Shown here: positions 5,352 to 5,787 of the stretch, piece after piece
Layout of the letters: the number at the start of each line of letters is the position of its first letter
Position numbering within the stretch: position 1 is the stretch's first letter
NCBI GenBank assembly: GCA_030043215.1
Contig: JASHYG010000446.1
Span: forward strand, 1 to 5,787
Direction: 5' to 3'
Source of the DNA: Gammaproteobacteria bacterium
Lineage (GTDB): Bacteria; Pseudomonadota; Gammaproteobacteria; Steroidobacterales; Steroidobacteraceae
Length of the DNA stretch: 5,787 bases
Notes under the pieces: model-generated
Seen by the model: the letters and a program-made list of their open reading frames with translations, nothing else
What the model was told of the DNA's origin: nothing
The model's database searches: none
Translations under genes and position numbers: made by a program

Positions 5352-5787
5352 ATGGCTAGGCAGATGTCACGTCGGACACTTCGTATTTCTCGTTGGGCAG
5401 CCGTCCTTCTCGGCGCGATGCTCATCTCGGCCGTGGCCCCTGCGGCGCAGCCTACCGATCAGCCGGCGCCGCAGGATTCTCATCCGTTGCAGGAGGTACG
5501 GGTCACCGCCTCGAAGCTCGACCGGCACACGTTGAAGCGTGTCGCCATCCAATTCGTGAAATTGCATGGGACGGTGAGCCCCGTCATCCACCAAATCGGC
5601 CGCTGGCGGGTAGATGTGTGCCCGCGAGTGACCGGACTGGACTCGCAGGCCGGCGCCTTTGTCTCGCGCCGCGTGAAGGAGATTGCGCACAGCATCGGTG
5701 CACCGACCCGCAGAGCCGGCCAAAGATGCGCAGTCAACGTCGAGATCGTCTTCACGCCCGAGCCACAGCAATTGCTGAATCACATCG
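5352..5787 (+). CDS. Secreted protein of unknown function (N-terminal part)
   Basis: The first 145 codons are present and the frame is open to the window end. A Sec-type signal peptide is clear: basic RRTLRISR (7-14), a hydrophobic stretch at about 15-29, and Ala-X-Ala before residue 32. A Pro/Gln-rich linker (33-45) leads to LQEVRVTASKLDR (46-58), then a globular region with IGRWRVDVCPRVTGL (82-96), VKEIAHSIGAP (108-118) and CAVNVEIVFTPEPQQLL (126-142). C90 and C126 could form a periplasmic disulfide. EVRVTASK resembles the start of mature TonB-dependent receptors, but what follows does not look like a plug domain. From memory the RW...CP...GL...VFT pattern recurs in uncharacterised exported proteins of alpha- and gammaproteobacteria; I cannot confirm this. 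GGAGG (5340-5344) seven bases before ATG 5352 supports the start; ATG 5364 is an alternative. Confidence 0.8.
   Translation, partial: MARQMSRRTLRISRWAAVLLGAMLISAVAPAAQPTDQPAPQDSHPLQEVRVTASKLDRHTLKRVAIQFVKLHGTVSPVIHQIGRWRVDVCPRVTGLDSQAGAFVSRRVKEIAHSIGAPTRRAGQRCAVNVEIVFTPEPQQLLNHI

Overview
The window looks like chromosome of a high-GC gammaproteobacterium. The evidence is a homodimeric-type pyruvate dehydrogenase E1 (aceE), an E. coli-like class II dihydroorotase (pyrC) and an RNase T gene (rnt). A pyrC-rnt neighbourhood is known in Pseudomonas. I cannot name a genus; a Xanthomonadales/Nevskiales/Steroidobacter-type lineage is a guess from the base composition and from the look of the last gene.

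Layout. Positions 1-703 (minus) hold the first 234 codons of aceE, cut by the window edge. A 213-base divergent gap (704-916) follows, with a possible promoter, a small dyad and a possible 28-codon leader ORF. A tight plus-strand operon runs from 917 to 4211: an M17 leucyl aminopeptidase-family gene, pyrC and rnt. Each junction overlaps by ATGA (2434-2437 and 3480-3483). The same ATGA pattern at 917-920 joins the leader ORF to the aminopeptidase gene. After rnt, a short convergent gap (4212-4289) holds two hairpins. A minus-strand NYN-domain (PIN-like nuclease) gene occupies 4290-4913.

From 4914 to 5351 there is no convincing gene but much structure. It holds a good sigma70-like promoter and a 9-bp-stem hairpin in the NYN leader. 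It also holds a perfect 30-bp inverted repeat around a 44-base spacer, an AT-rich block (16 of 60 bases GC at 5161-5220), a second imperfect inverted repeat and an extended -10 element. At 5352 a plus-strand gene for a secreted protein of unknown function begins and runs off the window.

Functionally, the operon couples peptide turnover, the third step of pyrimidine synthesis and 3'-end trimming of RNA. These look like housekeeping genes kept together for translational coupling rather than one pathway. The part after rnt has lower GC in sampled lines (about 58-62% in the NYN gene against 82% in one aminopeptidase line). It carries the repeat structures and is the best candidate for accessory or inserted DNA. 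I see no CRISPR array, tRNA, rRNA or recognisable transposase.
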